From: Strongyloides papillosus
Lineage: Eukaryota > Nematoda > Chromadorea > Rhabditida > Strongyloididae
Length of the DNA: 64,000 nucleotides
Reading direction: 5' to 3'
Assembly (NCBI GenBank): GCA_005656395.1
Contig: SRSI01000054.1
Span: 62,001-126,000, forward strand
In this document: positions 24,541-36,489 of the stretch, piece by piece
How the letters are laid out: every line of letters starts with the position of its first letter
How positions within the stretch are numbered: position 1 is the first letter of the stretch
Program-made: the position numbers and the translations under genes
The notes under the pieces: model-generated
Databases searched by the model: none
What the model saw: only the letters and a program-made list of their open reading frames with translations
What the model was told of the DNA's origin: nothing

Positions 24541-25219
24541 ATTATGTGTTTTTAATTAATTTTTCGATGTTTTATAAGCATAGTTGTATATTTGACTAAT
24601 GTTTAAAAACTTTGTAATTATAAAGTTTTTTTTGTTTTATAAAAAGCTCATTGTATTTTTTGTCATGCATGTGTTATATCTACCATAAGTTTAGGAAATG
24701 CAATGTATTAATGATTTGAGTCAATTGAGTGTTAACCAATTTTAAATGGGTATTGCAAATATTAATTATATGATGAAATAGAATAAGTTTGTAATGTAAA
24801 ATTAAGGTGTCAGGCAATATAATAACAATTTAATATTGGTATAATGTTATATGTAAAATATATTAATGATAATAATAAAAAGTGTTCTTGTTTGACCAAA
24901 AGTTTACTAACAAAAGAATTCAACGTAATATTAAAAAAAATATTAAATTAATAAGTTGTTGGTAATTGATTTTAATAAATTATATATGTTAAAAATGTAA
25001 TATATAATGATGGTCATTCAACTAATTTATCTATTATTTTGTACTTATTTTAAGAAATGTAGTCGATAATAATTATGTATAAAAAATTTAAAGTTAATAA
25101 TATTGAGTTTATTTTAAATGCCTTAAAAATATAATACATTAGTGTTGACATTTTTTCATATTTTACAGAACTGAGTTTTATTTAAGATAATCATATTCTT
25201 GGTAAATATATATTAAAAA
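24541..25219. other. AT-rich DNA with no gene
   Basis: Nothing recognisable; probable intergenic sequence between two relic genes on the same strand. Confidence 0.6.
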
Positions 25220-25892
25220 ATGGACTTCACTCAAAAATTTTCTGGAAAAATTTTGTTTAAGTATGATAAGAGAGAAGATAGTAACAAATTTTCTCAAATG
25301 AAAGAACGTACTCAAGTTATTGTAAGTTAAATTAAGTCAAAAAATGCAGTATAAAAACATTTCATTATAGAAGTTCATCAAATAAACTGATTTTTGTGCT
25401 AAAAAAGCCGTGTGCGTGGATCATGATAATTCATATAGTTATTGTGTACTCGATTAAATACCCCATGAATTGACTACTCCAATCGCAGAAGAGAAAAACG
25501 CAGTTATCAATGTAAATGGTGTATCTGTTTATCCAAAGTTTTACAATGGTATTGTTGTTCGTGTTATTCGCTTTCTAAATGTATCTCTCGTTTCTACTGG
25601 ACAGAAAATTGTGGTTTTGAATGTTAAAACTTATGGACATGATATAACTTATTATATGGACGGATATAATGAAACAGCTTTGCAAGAAATTCCTGAAAAC
25701 GATCGAAGAATGGAAATATTACACATGAAAGAAAAACGAAGTTATAAATATGTCGTACAAGTTGTTGAAAAATCAGGAATCAATGAAACTAAAAAGAGTA
25801 AGGAAAAGAGACTTAGTAATCAAGGAAATAGATCGCATGTACCTGAATTTAATTACGCTATTACTGTCATAGATGAAAAGGGAATCAGTTGA
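25220..25892 (+). pseudogene. Unrecognised two-exon gene with two in-frame TAA codons
   Basis: Exon 1 (25220-25321) starts MDFTQKFSGKILFKYDKRED and ends at a donor (ATT|GTAAGT). A 49-nt intron ends TTCATTATAG at 25370, and exon 2 continues in phase 0 to a TGA at 25890. Exon 2 has TAA at 25383 and 25455, each flanked by good protein sequence and Gln-compatible. The remainder is open for 140 codons, with VSVYPKFYNGIVVRVIRFLN and a basic tail (SGINETKKSKEKRLSNQGN). The predicted product is about 208 residues, mixed alpha/beta. There are no frameshifts. I do not recognise it. It is either a lightly decayed pseudogene or a gene read with a non-standard code. Confidence 0.5.
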
Positions 25893-26721
25893 AATTAGTT
25901 TCTGTTGATTATAATTATAGAATTATATATGACTATGTTATTCTCGGACAATTTTGCTATATTTGAACGATACTGTATTTTTTTCAAAAAAAAGAATTTT
26001 GGTTATAATACTAATAACAAGAAAGATTTAGTAATCTACTCTAATAAACTACAGTTTAAATTGATTTCTAAGGATCTGCGATTTACTTGAATTATCCCCA
26101 CATTTAAACATTCAAAATTAAATGTAGCAAAATACATAAATAACAGTAATGTTAATATTATTAATGCTATAATTGGTAATCCTGCTGTATTTGTTCGAAA
26201 TGATAATGTTAGGTCGTTTATTGGTAAGCATATTTTTTGCCAATAATAGAAAGATGTTATTGCAGTTAGTTTATATGATTATAAATGCTTCAAGTTTGAT
26301 AAAAGAGATAATTAAAAAGAGCATTGCAATTAGAAATTTGAAAGTTAGACATTTTAATAAAGTATTTCATTCTTTTGCTGTCATCTGTCTATACAACCAT
26401 TTACAACCATCCAAAAAATAATTGAATGAATTAAAGAAGATGACCGATAGATTCAACTTCTCAAAGTTGACATTACCTGTTCTTAAGAAAGTTTATCCCG
26501 AAGAAGATATATTGATGAACTTGTATTCCATCCATGGACTAGCTGTTAAAAATGAATTTCGAATTGCTACTCAATTTGTCCACGGATTCTATCGTATTGG
26601 TCGATGGAGTGGTTTATTATGTACTAATAAAAAGGATGGTAACAGTTTGACAATTAACTTATTTCTTAAGATAAAAATGAATTTACACGACGTAGAGCTA
26701 TACAATCAAAAAGAGCATTGA
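25893..26721 (+). pseudogene. Unrecognised decayed coding region
   Basis: Several protein-like stretches follow one another in two frames: DLVIYSNKLQFKLISKDLRF, a TGA, then NIINAIIGNPAVFVRNDNVR to about 26220. A clean frame to a TGA at 26719 follows (LTLPVLKKVYPEEDILMNLY and EFRIATQFVHGFYRIGRWSG). The last frame also extends upstream through a TAA at 26419. The TGA near 26088 sits where Trp would fit. The changes of frame show decay. It could be the downstream part of the 25220 gene. No family is recognised. Confidence 0.4.
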
Positions 26722-27174
26722 AAATTTTGTATTCCACTCTAATTATATTGCTTTCATCATAGTAAATTTTTAAGTAATTAAAACCTTATGTCTAAACTAT
26801 AAAACTTTACAAGAGGAGTTGCAAAAAGAAATGTATTGCTTATCGGCAAGAAAAGAAAAAAATTTTTTAAATTAAATAAAAAATATTTGTTTTTTACTAT
26901 TAATTTCTCTTAAGGAAAATAAAAATTCTTGTTAAATATTTTATTTGTGTGAATATTGAAATATTGATACATCAATAAAACTTTATAGCAAGTATATGTA
27001 AACACTACACAAAAATTATATTCAAGATAAAATTATTTACTATGGAGATAAGAATTTTGTTTACCAAGATTCAAAAGTAGCGGAAAATAAAAATTCATTT
27101 ATACATACCCTCCTAGAAATGTTATTAGATAACAGATAAATACACTACAAATGAAAGATAAAAAATCTTTAAAA
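26722..27174. other. AT-rich DNA with no gene
   Basis: Nothing recognisable. Confidence 0.6.
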
Positions 27175-27177
27175 TTA

Positions 27178-27428
27178 ACGGTGTCTAAACAACTCGATAC
27201 AGCACAACTCGACATGATCAACTCGACATAGGCATCTCGATATTTTTATTTTTTTTTATTTGAAGTTGTTTATTATAAAAATTTAAAATATTGTTGTTAA
27301 AAATTTAAATAAATTTTTAAATATATCGAGTTGTTTAAATGTCGGGATGTCCGAATGTCGAGATATCCAAAAGTCGAGATGTTCATGTCAAGTTGTCCAT
27401 GACAAGTTGTCGGGTATCGAGAAGTTTA
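27178..27428. repeat. Foldback element built from a 14-16 bp minisatellite
   Basis: The right half (27325-27428) is a run of degenerate units such as TCGAGTTGTTTAAATG, TCGGGATGTCCGAATG, TCGAGATATCCAAAAG and TCGAGATGTTCATG. The left half (27178-27242) holds the same unit inverted (ACAACTCGACATGATC, AACTCGACATAGGC). About 80 bp of A/T separates them. Inverted terminal arrays of short tandem units are the plan of foldback-type elements. No coding sequence. Confidence 0.7.
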
Positions 27429-27562
27429 TGAGTCATATTTTAAAGGAAACTATCATTCTTGTGGAAACATAATGACACTATAATTTTTTTTTAAATTAAA
27501 CTTATTATTCTAATTATACTTTATTTATTTCATAAAAATTTTATAACATTATAATTAGACAA

Positions 27563-28410
27563 ATGAAAAAGATTAAATTAAAAATATTGGAAGAATTTCT
27601 TAGATCAAGTAAAGCTGAAACGATTTTCAAATTGTACTTGAGGAATACAAAATATAGAGAAACTAGTAAAAATACTAAATGTATTGAACTTTCTAATAAT
27701 TTTGAAAGTTTACATTTAAAAAAGTTGCAAGAATTTTTTGCAAAGGTATTTTACGATATTTTTGGAGATAATGTAGGTCTAAAAAGCATTCAAATCTATT
27801 GTTTTTAGTCTCTGAGAACATGTAACAATTGTGAAAAAGAATTTATAAATGAAGTAGAAATGAAATTCAAGTTGAATCCAGATGCTGTTATTAAGGAAAC
27901 AACAATTATAGATTCAACCAGAAAAAGAATTCACCGTAATAAGATATGTAGCAATAATAAAAATAAAAAGATGAAAAGTGTGTTACTAGAATTTGCTAAA
28001 ATTGAAGTTTGTTACCAGGATTATTTCAATGATAAAGAAAAGCTTTTATTTCTTATTTATAAACTTAACTCTTTAAAAAGGAATATAATGTTGCTTCTAT
28101 ATGTAATCATAATCATTATACAATTTTGAAATTAATTAGAGAGCAAATAGACGTTCTCATTAATTTATATCTTAAAATTAACATGCAGCTAGCAACCATC
28201 AATACTGTTTCTTTAATATCAAGTTTTTATTATGCAGCAGCGGAGTTTCTTAGATATCATCCTGAAAGGTTTTTTTCTATAATTTTAAAAGATGGTTTAA
28301 ACATCATTTGGTCAGTAATTTTTATTATGACATCAATTATAGTTAATAAAACAATGATAATACTTTTACAATTACGTTTTCACAATTTCAAAAGATTGAA
28401 GACGCTATAA
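27563..28410 (+). pseudogene. Unrecognised gene with probable intron and frameshift
   Basis: The first segment begins MKKIKLKILEEFLRSSKAET. A possible intron (donor AAG|GTATTT at about 27748, acceptor TTGTTTTTAG ending at 27808) would remove an in-frame TAG and join KKLQEFFAK to SLRTCNNCEKEFINEVEMKF. The CNNCEKEF pair hints at a small metal site. The frame changes near 28080 and then continues with KLIREQIDVLINLYLKINMQ and a hydrophobic region (about 28260-28340). The product would be about 270 residues. The family is unknown; the frameshift implies decay. Confidence 0.4.
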
Positions 28411-28534
28411 TATTTTATATTAAGTTAAAAATTTTACTTTCTAATACTACTACTAAAGAGAGAACTGTTAATTTAGTTCAATTTCTCCGTAGAGTCTGCG
28501 ACTTACTTTCTTTAAGTTGTAAGAAAAAGCAAAA

Positions 28535-28870
28535 ATGTTGTTCAGTAAGAGCCATGAATTTGGTGCACCAATTTCTATAAATAAAAACAAAGTTTGCAGC
28601 AATAAAAGAATAAGTGATACAGTTAGTACAATTGAAATTAATCAACTATTATTATCACATAATTCTGATGTTCCTACAATTTTATCCTATTCCAACAACA
28701 GTCAAGAATATGTTAATAGTAGTAATTTATAAACAGATATCCATGACAATTGCTTAAATGATTAATTAAGCAATAACAGTTTTGGTAACAATGTAGTTCA
28801 GATGATGTTTCAAAATTTTCCTTCTATAGATCATATTGACAAATCCACAAATAATACTAAAGGTAATTTT
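28535..28870 (+). pseudogene. Unrecognised Ser/Asn-rich coding relic
   Basis: Open for 65 codons from 28535 (HEFGAPISINKNKVCSNKRI and TIEINQLLLSHNSDVPTILS), then interrupted by TAA at 28730 and again at 28763 while staying protein-like in the same frame (NNSFGNNVVQMMFQNFPSID) to a possible donor at about 28860. Low-complexity Asn/Ser composition; it could be the disordered part of the preceding gene. Confidence 0.35.
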
Positions 28871-28979
28871 AATAATTTTTCTATTTTAAATAATATTTTT
28901 TAATCTTTAGAAAATTATTAGATTGTTGCAGAAGTTCTGTCGTTTGTTTTTTACAGAAACTGTGGAACGATATAATTTT

Positions 28980-29290
28980 AATAAGAAATATATCTAATCT
29001 ACAATATATTATCGAATATAATCTACAACTAGTCTCCATTTAGTAGCTACCTTATTGATTCCAGATGTAAAGAATTTCTCATTTTTTTTGAAGAAAGTTT
29101 CAAAAAAACCAATATTTGCCTTACCAACTTTACTAAAGTATCTAGCATCCCAGAAGCTATGTAGAGATAAGAGTAAGTAATGATTAAATAGAGAAACATC
29201 TGGAGAGTATTTTGTGAGCGAGAGAAATTCATAAAATCTCTTGTCCAGATTTTTTCGAATCTTCAATGTCACATGTCGTCATATTGAAGA
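28980..29290 (-). pseudogene. Mariner transposase C-terminal fragment
   Basis: The minus strand encodes YSPDVSLFNHYLLLSLHSFW, then FFETFFKKNEKFFTSGINKV and ATKWRLVVDY. This matches the end of mariner transposases (YSPDLAPSDYHLFxSLxxFL ... FFxxxxxFFxxGIxKLxxRWxxVVD). The third catalytic Asp position reads Asn (FNHY). The upstream two thirds is not recognisable. It is a different mariner lineage from the copy at 18.2 kb. Confidence 0.7.
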
Positions 29291-29939
29291 ACAACATTTT
29301 TGTTATTTTTCGAATTCCGTAATTTTTTTAGAATTTTTTTGTCTGATTTTGATAGAATTTTACAATAGAGGTCATAAAAATTATTTTGAAAATTATAAAA
29401 TTTCAAAAAATCTTCATTCTAGGCTAAAGCCATACACATGCATGATCCATCTTCAAGATTTATTTCTTTGTCTTGAAACTTTGAGAACGATCTTTACATA
29501 GTTTTAACATTTACTACATCCCTCTCCGATGCTACACAAAAATTTTTGGAAACATCAGTTGTCATTTGTCTTAGTTGGAGTCCTTAGAAAATACAGTATC
29601 AAAAATGACTTCTGACCACATCCATGTTTAGCAAAAGAAAATGTAGCATAGACGGTGTAACAAATTGTGATTATACGGATTTTAAAGTTATGAAGGGATG
29701 CTATTTAATTTTTAAAATAGCTTAATTTTAAATCAATTGTAACTTTTTTTTTGATGATTAAAAATGACCATAAAAAATACGACAGAACTTTTGCATCAAA
29801 CTAATACACGCATAGCAGAACAAGGAATAAAATAAGTTATGATTTTTCAAAGGATATAGTTGTCTTTTCAGATAGTAGAAGTCTCTATGATTGCGAATTA
29901 ACACATTAACAAAGAACTTACTAAGTCTACAAATGTGTT
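29291..29939. other. Degraded sequence upstream of the mariner fragment
   Basis: Probably the rest of the decayed mariner element and flanking DNA; no frame or motif is clear. Open frames at 29241-29501 (plus) and 29758-29955 (minus) lack support. Confidence 0.4.
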
Positions 29940-31240
29940 TTGGAAACCAGATCAAACGCTTTTAGACATATCTTCAGCAATTATATGAAAAATGAAAATA
30001 CTGTGGTAAATAAATATAATGAAAAATCAATATTTAATGTGATTTTTTTCATTTACACTAATAAAATACATTATATGGAGAAAAAAGATATGCCTAATGT
30101 AATTAAAGTCATGAAATCGTTAAAAATTAATAGATATGACAATGCGATTCAAGTTATTTTAATGGATAGAATATATGTAAAAAATGTTTTGAATTATTTA
30201 ATTCTATCAAATAACAATGATTTAAAAATTCTAAATGAGTGATGCATGAAGTACGTAATCATCAACACAGCAGAGTTAGTGAAGACAGAGTGGAAAAATT
30301 TCACTTAAACTCATTCTTTATTACTATCAGATATTATAATTTTCGAAGAATTTTAAAACAAAATGATCTTGATAAATGCCTGAAAAAATGGAAAATTTCT
30401 GATAAAAACATCTATTCTTTAACTCAGATCGAAACAACATAATTTTCAAAACAACGAACGATGTTTATATAGAAGATACTAGTTTAAATAATTGACAAAA
30501 TTATTCAACACTATCTTTAAATAGAAAAATAGATTCCAATAAAGCGTAGCGAAATTAACTAAAGAATGTTCAATTTTGCATAGTGACGAAACATTACCAA
30601 ATTACGAAGATGTTTTAAGTGCCAAAAAAGATTTATTTATGCATCAAAAAATCTTTCACAAAAATAAACTAGAGAAATTTTTTTTAATACAATTCTGCTT
30701 TAATATATTATTCATTCTTTTCTGATCGTATTCATGTGAAAAAAAAAAAATATCTTTACAACATTTTTGTCAAAAATGAAAATTATGTTTCTTTATTCAA
30801 GTTTAATGATTGCACCAATGCACTTCATGATATGTCAAAAAAAGACATTTTCAACAAGAATGATTTTATGATTTTCTAATGCAATTACAGATTATCATAG
30901 AATCAAATGGATGAAACTTTGTTTTATAACTACAAATTTAGTTATTTGTATGGACATTGACTTGATAATGATGTAGAGATTATAGTTGAAGAAGCATTAA
31001 AAAAGATTAGTTATTATTTTTCACGTTTATTACCATAATTCAGATATTTCTTGATTGTACAAAATCTATTCAAAATATGAGTTGAAAGGTGTAAATTTAA
31101 ATATTCAAATTGCTTTGAAAATAATGGTTGATTAGAGTCCAAATGATCCTCTAAATTCAACAATTACAATTTATGAAAAGCAGTCCGAAGAAAAATTTCA
31201 TAAAATATATAAAAATAGATTAGAATTGGTTACTGCGTCT
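29940..31240 (+). pseudogene. Long decayed gene, unrecognised
   Basis: A succession of plus-strand protein-like stretches in changing frames: 29940-30242 (KKDMPNVIKVMKSLKINRYD), 30239-30442 (FITIRYYNFRRILKQNDLDK), about 30545-30690 (ECSILHSDETLPNYEDVLSA), about 30910-31030 (DNDVEIIVEEALKKISYYFS) and 31075-31240 (LNIQIALKIMVD, a TAG, then STITIYEKQSEEKFHKIYKN). Their order and common strand suggest one gene of several hundred codons reduced by frameshifts and stops. No domain is recognised. Confidence 0.45.
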
Positions 31241-33840
31241 TAATATATAGTTTTCTTCTTCTTTATTTTAAAGTTAAAACTTCGTTCCAATCTAGCTTTT
31301 AGAGAGAAAATCTGCCACTTTTTGTAATTTTATTATATCATTCTTTTTTTATATTGTGTTATTATTTTTGTGTTCGTCACCCGTTAATAAAATTTTAACT
31401 ATTTAATTTAGATATATAACTAGAAGTAACTTCATACTAAAAATTTTTCCTTTATAATACAAATTACCTCTATGCATTAACATTTTTGTTTAGGACGCGT
31501 ATAAGTGCCATCCGGGCATTAAAAGGATTATTTAATGATGCATTAATATTTACGAAAAAAATTAAAGATATAAAAATTCCGACGAGAATAGTACCAAACT
31601 GCTAACAAATACTATTGCTTCAAAAATTTCCTATGTTGTCAATCACACTTTTTACAGAGATAAAGCTATAATAATAGAAATCTGTAAGCAAAAATTGACT
31701 CAATAATTAGATTTGAACTTTCTGATACGTTTGGAATATATAAAAATTCTTTAAAACCGCGCTTCTATCTTTCCAGAAGAGAAAAAGAAACAGTTTTATC
31801 TTGTCTAAAAAATAAAATAATAACATGAGTACCACTATAGATGTGTATGCAAATTACTCATAAGATAAGGAATTTCGTTTTTCTAGTAGAAATTTAGCGA
31901 AAATATATTACAATGATGATTACAAAAATAACAAGAAAACCTCAATAGGATTAGCTATAAAACTAGGAAAAAAGATATGATTGCAAATATTATAAATTAA
32001 AAATGGATTATATTTTTCGATTAATGACATAATAAATGTTACAAAAATCACACGATTCACTAAAAAATTTATATTAAATGGAAAACGTAATCAATATAAA
32101 AAATTTAAATATTACGAAATTAAGAGTCGAGAGAACTACAGTCTCACAACTTTTCACTTTCTAAGTTGCAATATAAGTCCTAAATTTGAATTCGTAATTT
32201 TTTATACGTAAAAGCACCAAATCTTTGCAAACTTTAGCGAAAGATTCAAAAGCTGGCTCGATACGATACTGATATTTAACAATATACTAACATCTTGTAC
32301 AACAAGTCAAGATAGAGGATTAATCAGACATAAGTTAATACTAACTTTCTATTACTCAAATTATTAGGACTTTACAGTTTGCTCAAACATTCTCCTTACG
32401 AATGTGTACACTCACTTTCAAAAATTGATCTGTACATTGATCGCAATTACAAATAACATGATCTGACACCATGTTAATCAAACTTGGTCTTCACCTCTAA
32501 GAATGCTGATACCTTATTAATATATGATATTGCCATAACGAACGTTTACTAGATGAAAAATCTAAACCAATGAAAGTACTATAAGCACTGTGCTAACAAA
32601 AATAACACTTGCTAGAAGATAAATGTAAAAGAATCAATCTTCTATCAAAATAAAAGAAAGAATATGAAAAAACGAAGAAATACTCTTACCGCTTGTTATT
32701 AGTTTGCTTGGAGAAGTTTACTAAGAAACCGTGAACTTCATAAACAACATTTTCAGCAAATTTGGATTGAAACAGCAAAAAATAGAAGTGGAAGAAATGC
32801 TCAAAAAAATATATCCTCATGTCGTCAAATTGTCTTTTCATACAAAATTTTAAAATCTGTTGTCTGCTTATATTTTTAAAGTATCATTGGTATTTATTCG
32901 TTACATTCAAAATTAAACATACACTTCGACAGATAAATTTCCAAGAGATTCTTATAATAATTTTGTTTCTTGATTCAGTCTTTTAAAGAAATTTTTTGAT
33001 ATTTAATTTTTTTTAGATCTCTTTTGGAAAAATGCTCTCATAATTATTTCCACAAAAATACTTTAGCTTTAGCAAATCTTCTTTTCTACTCTAAAATTTT
33101 TAAATTTTGATAAAGTTTATTTGTGGTATTATCATTGTCTTTTTCATTCATATTTTTTTTATATTCTGGTAACAGTTTCTTTAAGTGATTCAAAATTGGC
33201 TCAACATTCCATATTTCAGTTAAATAAGTAAAAGTTAGTTGATATTCAACAAATGTATATTTACTATATATTTTTTTTGTTAACACACTTATTTTTTTTT
33301 GTATAAAGAATTTATAAAGAAAGCATAGACATTTGCTTTTACTATAGAAAAAATAAAGCATTTTTATTTCAAAGAGGTATACTTATCCCAACTCACTTAG
33401 GTTATAAATGATTAATAATATAAAAATAACATTATTTATATTTTAAATTTGATAATATTTCACACATTACACATGTAATGTTTTACAACTTGATAAGATA
33501 GCATCGATTTTAGAAGTACGCTCATCAACTTTATTTTCTAGAAGTTTACTTTTAATTTTTTTTAATTGAATTTTAGAATTCTTTATGTTTTCTGAATTAT
33601 TACTTTTTATTTGCAATCTTTATTAGTATCCATCGCATTTTTGACAGCAGAATACAATTGTAGAACGTAGTACGAAATATTCATTGGTGCTTGAAAAATT
33701 TTTAGTAATATATGGTTCCCAAGTTTTTGCCAATTTTGTAAATGTTAAATAGTTTTTGGTATTTGGTTAGACATAATTCAGAGTATTCACTAAAATATAA
33801 TACTACTACTGAGTGAATTATTGTGTTAATTTGCATACTG
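31241..33840. other. Gene-poor region with scattered relic frames
   Basis: A weak plus-strand relic lies at about 31900-32170 (KNGLYFSINDIINVTKITRF). A 91-residue minus-strand frame is at 33086-33361 (SKYTFVEYQLTFTYLTEIWN then a Lys/Asn-rich tail). Neither has a recognisable domain. The rest is AT-rich and silent. Confidence 0.4.
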
Positions 33841-33844
33841 TTAA

Positions 33845-34539
33845 CCCTTTCAACCCCAAACTTGTAAGAAACATAACTTTGTCAATTTTAAAGATAATGG
33901 AATAATTTTATACTTATTCGATAGAAACAGTTTGGCGAAATAATCTTACCTAAAATTGAATATGGTGCTACTTAATATTAAAGTACAGTAGTTATTTAAA
34001 GTAGAGGTAAAATGACTAATTTAGTAAAAATTTTAGAATAACAAATTTATAAAATATATATACATATAGTTAGATAATAAAACAGTAAAAGAAACGTTAT
34101 TATAGTAACTTTTTGAGTTTTATAAGGATAAGTTTTCAATTCTTGCAATATTCTATTTTTAAACATTTTTATAAGTAATAATAAATTTTACAATAAATTA
34201 TTGATATGAAAAATTTTTTTGGTATATATGCATAATAAAGATGAGAATTGCAAAAGTTTACCAAAAACGATAAAAATATTTTAGACTTTCTTATGATATT
34301 TAGTAGATATAGGTAAAAAGTCTAATTTTTACAATAGAATTAACTTTTTTTTACTTACCAAATGTATATAACTATGCTAACTTTGATGCAGTTATTCGAT
34401 AGATAGATTTTATTTTATTGCAATTTTAAATATTTTATTCAATTTCGCCATCTTTTATTTACTATATTCGTTTTTAAAAAGTAATATTTTAATTAGAATT
34501 TATGTTGTTACATTCAATTCAAGTTTGGGGCTGAAAAGG
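33845..34539. mobile_element. TTAA-flanked MITE (piggyBac type)
   Basis: TTAA (33841-33844) precedes CCCTTTCAACCCCAAACTTG. The right end is the inverse, CAAGTTTGGGGCTGAAAAGG, followed by TTAA (34540-34543). The 20-bp ends match at 18 positions. TTAA target duplications and CCCTTT-type ends are those of piggyBac-family elements. The 695-bp interior is AT-rich and noncoding, so it is non-autonomous. Confidence 0.75.
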
Positions 34540-34543
34540 TTAA

Positions 34544-35064
34544 TTAACAACTTTACAATCTATAGGTGACATTAACATAACGTAGTAATAACGGCACATC
34601 TAATTTATAAGGAAGAGAAACATCTTCTAACTACCTTAGGGGCAACATACACAACAGACAATGAAGGTGAGAAGAGAAAATAATAACAAATAAAGAAGTA
34701 ATCCAAAAAAGTTAAGAGGAATTCAGGTTAATGACTCAAATAGAATATTGCACATTTTACATGCCACCCACATCAATGATAGGAAGCAACATAATGGAAA
34801 ACAGTTGCCTAGAGGAGATCCCAATTGCTACCCACGTAGGAGATACAATTTCTAGGTACCATGAAAAGAGGAGTGACGAAAATATGAACCCCAAAATAAC
34901 ACCTACGCTTATTACAACAAAGAAGATCACGAAAATATATGAGGAAGAAAAGTTTGAAAAATAACATCATTTAATTTTAAAAGTACAAATCAAGTACTAT
35001 CAACTATTCTTACATTATAAAAATCTATGTTCATCTAATACCAAAAGAATTTCAAGTAACAACA
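34544..35064. other. Leader of the decayed LTR element
   Basis: A stretch of higher GC than its surroundings contains a 77-codon plus-strand frame (34731-34964, MTQIEYCTFYMPPTSMIGSN) without a recognised domain. It directly precedes gag and may be the element's leader. No LTR pair was found. Confidence 0.4.
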
Positions 35065-36087
35065 ATGGATGTCATAAGAAGCAGCAAAAAGGATCTAGAT
35101 GGAGCCAACCCATTAGTCAACTACTTTCCAAAAGTTACTGCCGCCAAACGTTTCTTCCAACGGAACATAAAAGCTATACTAACAAGAATGCCTTCGAGAA
35201 CGGACAGAGGGTCGAACCGTAAAAAGTTGAAAGATTTCTTTTCTACTCTGCTTGAAAGTCCACCAGGTAATTCTTTATCACAAATCTCTGAATCTAACGT
35301 AACTAAATATCCCCGTGCCATGTTGGGTCGTATTCTTGACATCACTATAAGTGACTGTATGATGATGCTGGCTAATCAAACTGATTTCAACGCATTAAGA
35401 AATATGAGTCAGGGAAACGAAGAACCCATTATGCAATTTAACACCAGATTTTACCAGAAGATGATCGAAGTCTATCCAGAATACGACAGAAGAATTACTG
35501 AAGAATTCAGTGGAGAATAAGCAATTTTCACTCCCACGGAAATCAGAAGTAGAACTCAAATCTTCAACGATTATGTAGCGGCAGTTAGGAAAGACATAGC
35601 TGGCAAGATACCCTTCATTGACGGTACAGGCAAGTGTCTCAGATATTCAATGAACAAGGCAGTCGGCATTGAAGCTAACATTAGGGACTATGATTAAAGA
35701 ACAAGAGAAAAGGCAACTAGAGAGTCAATAAATAGAAATTCTAAATGGAATGGAGAAAGAAATGGCAATTGGAATGGAAATAGAAACCCAAAGAGAACTA
35801 CTTACTCTTATCAAGTAACAACAAATCAAAACCCTTCTCTTGTATGTTACAATTGCGACACCAAAGGGCATAGCATTCAAAATTGCAAACAACCAACGGC
35901 ATGGTTCAACAATATGAATTTTATTAAGAAACAACAACAACAAAAAAAGAGGAATTTTTCTCGTTGTAGTAGAATAAAATCACAAGAATAATCAAACTTA
36001 ACAAAACCCAAAAATTACAAAAATAACAAAAAAAAGCCCGTTTATAACGATATGTGTAATCACCAGGAAAACAAAAATGACTTTTAA
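35065..36087 (+). pseudogene. Gag-like gene of a decayed LTR retrotransposon
   Basis: One frame of 340 codons from the ATG at 35065 to a TAA at 36085, interrupted only by TAA at 35518, 35695 and 35989. The N-terminal half is a helical Gag-like domain (SRTDRGSNRKKLKDFFSTLL, QGNEEPIMQFNTRFYQKM). An Asn/Arg-rich linker and a single zinc knuckle, CYNCDTKGHSIQNC (CX2CX4HX4C), near codon 260 follow. Gag packages element RNA and the knuckle binds it. No protease or reverse transcriptase follows; an integrase tail lies at 38.0 kb. All three stops are Gln-compatible and no frameshift is present. Family-level identity with Ty3/gypsy or Pao is not settled. Confidence 0.65.
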
Positions 36088-36489
36088 GAGAATTCAAGAT
36101 CAATAGGTATTTGGAAATCAGGAAGAGACTTCTTCTTCTTGTTCTTCTTTCTACCATTTTCAACAATCTTCTCTCTTACTTCCTCAATTTCTTTCTCGAC
36201 CTTCTTCTTATCTTCACTATCATCATGGTCGTTCTTTGGAGCCTCCTTGTTGATTGGAGTGTAGATGAAACTTTTTCATCAAATAATTAGTGATAGGATT
36301 GAGAAATTTCTGGATTACAGAAAGAGTGAGAAGTTTTTCAGCAAGTGGTTTGGCAATGATACCACCAAAGAATAAGCATGCATCGACAAGCTTGTCATCC
36401 GTATCATAACTATCAGTTGGACCATTGTATTGACATTTTCTGCATAAATTTGAAACGTCGAGGAATCCATCGTTGACTGTACAATTCAT
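36084..36489 (-). pseudogene. Unrecognised gene with one frameshift, convergent with gag
   Basis: From the ATG at 36489 it encodes MNCTVNDGFLDVSNLCRKCQ, with a CX2C pair, then an amphipathic region (LFFGGIIAKPLAEKLLTLSV). One base change of frame near 36278 leads into a clean, highly charged tail (NDHDDSEDKKKVEKEIEEVR then NGRKKNKKKKSLPDFQIPID) ending TAA at 36084. The tail's codon pattern shows it is coding. It overlaps the end of gag by 4 bases on the other strand. Function unknown; it could be an element-encoded accessory gene. Confidence 0.45.

Noticed and set aside
26173..26421. Hydrophobic 82-codon frame as a separate gene
   Set aside because: The frame lacks an ATG start and overlaps a protein-like stretch in another frame; both are probably remains of one decayed region.
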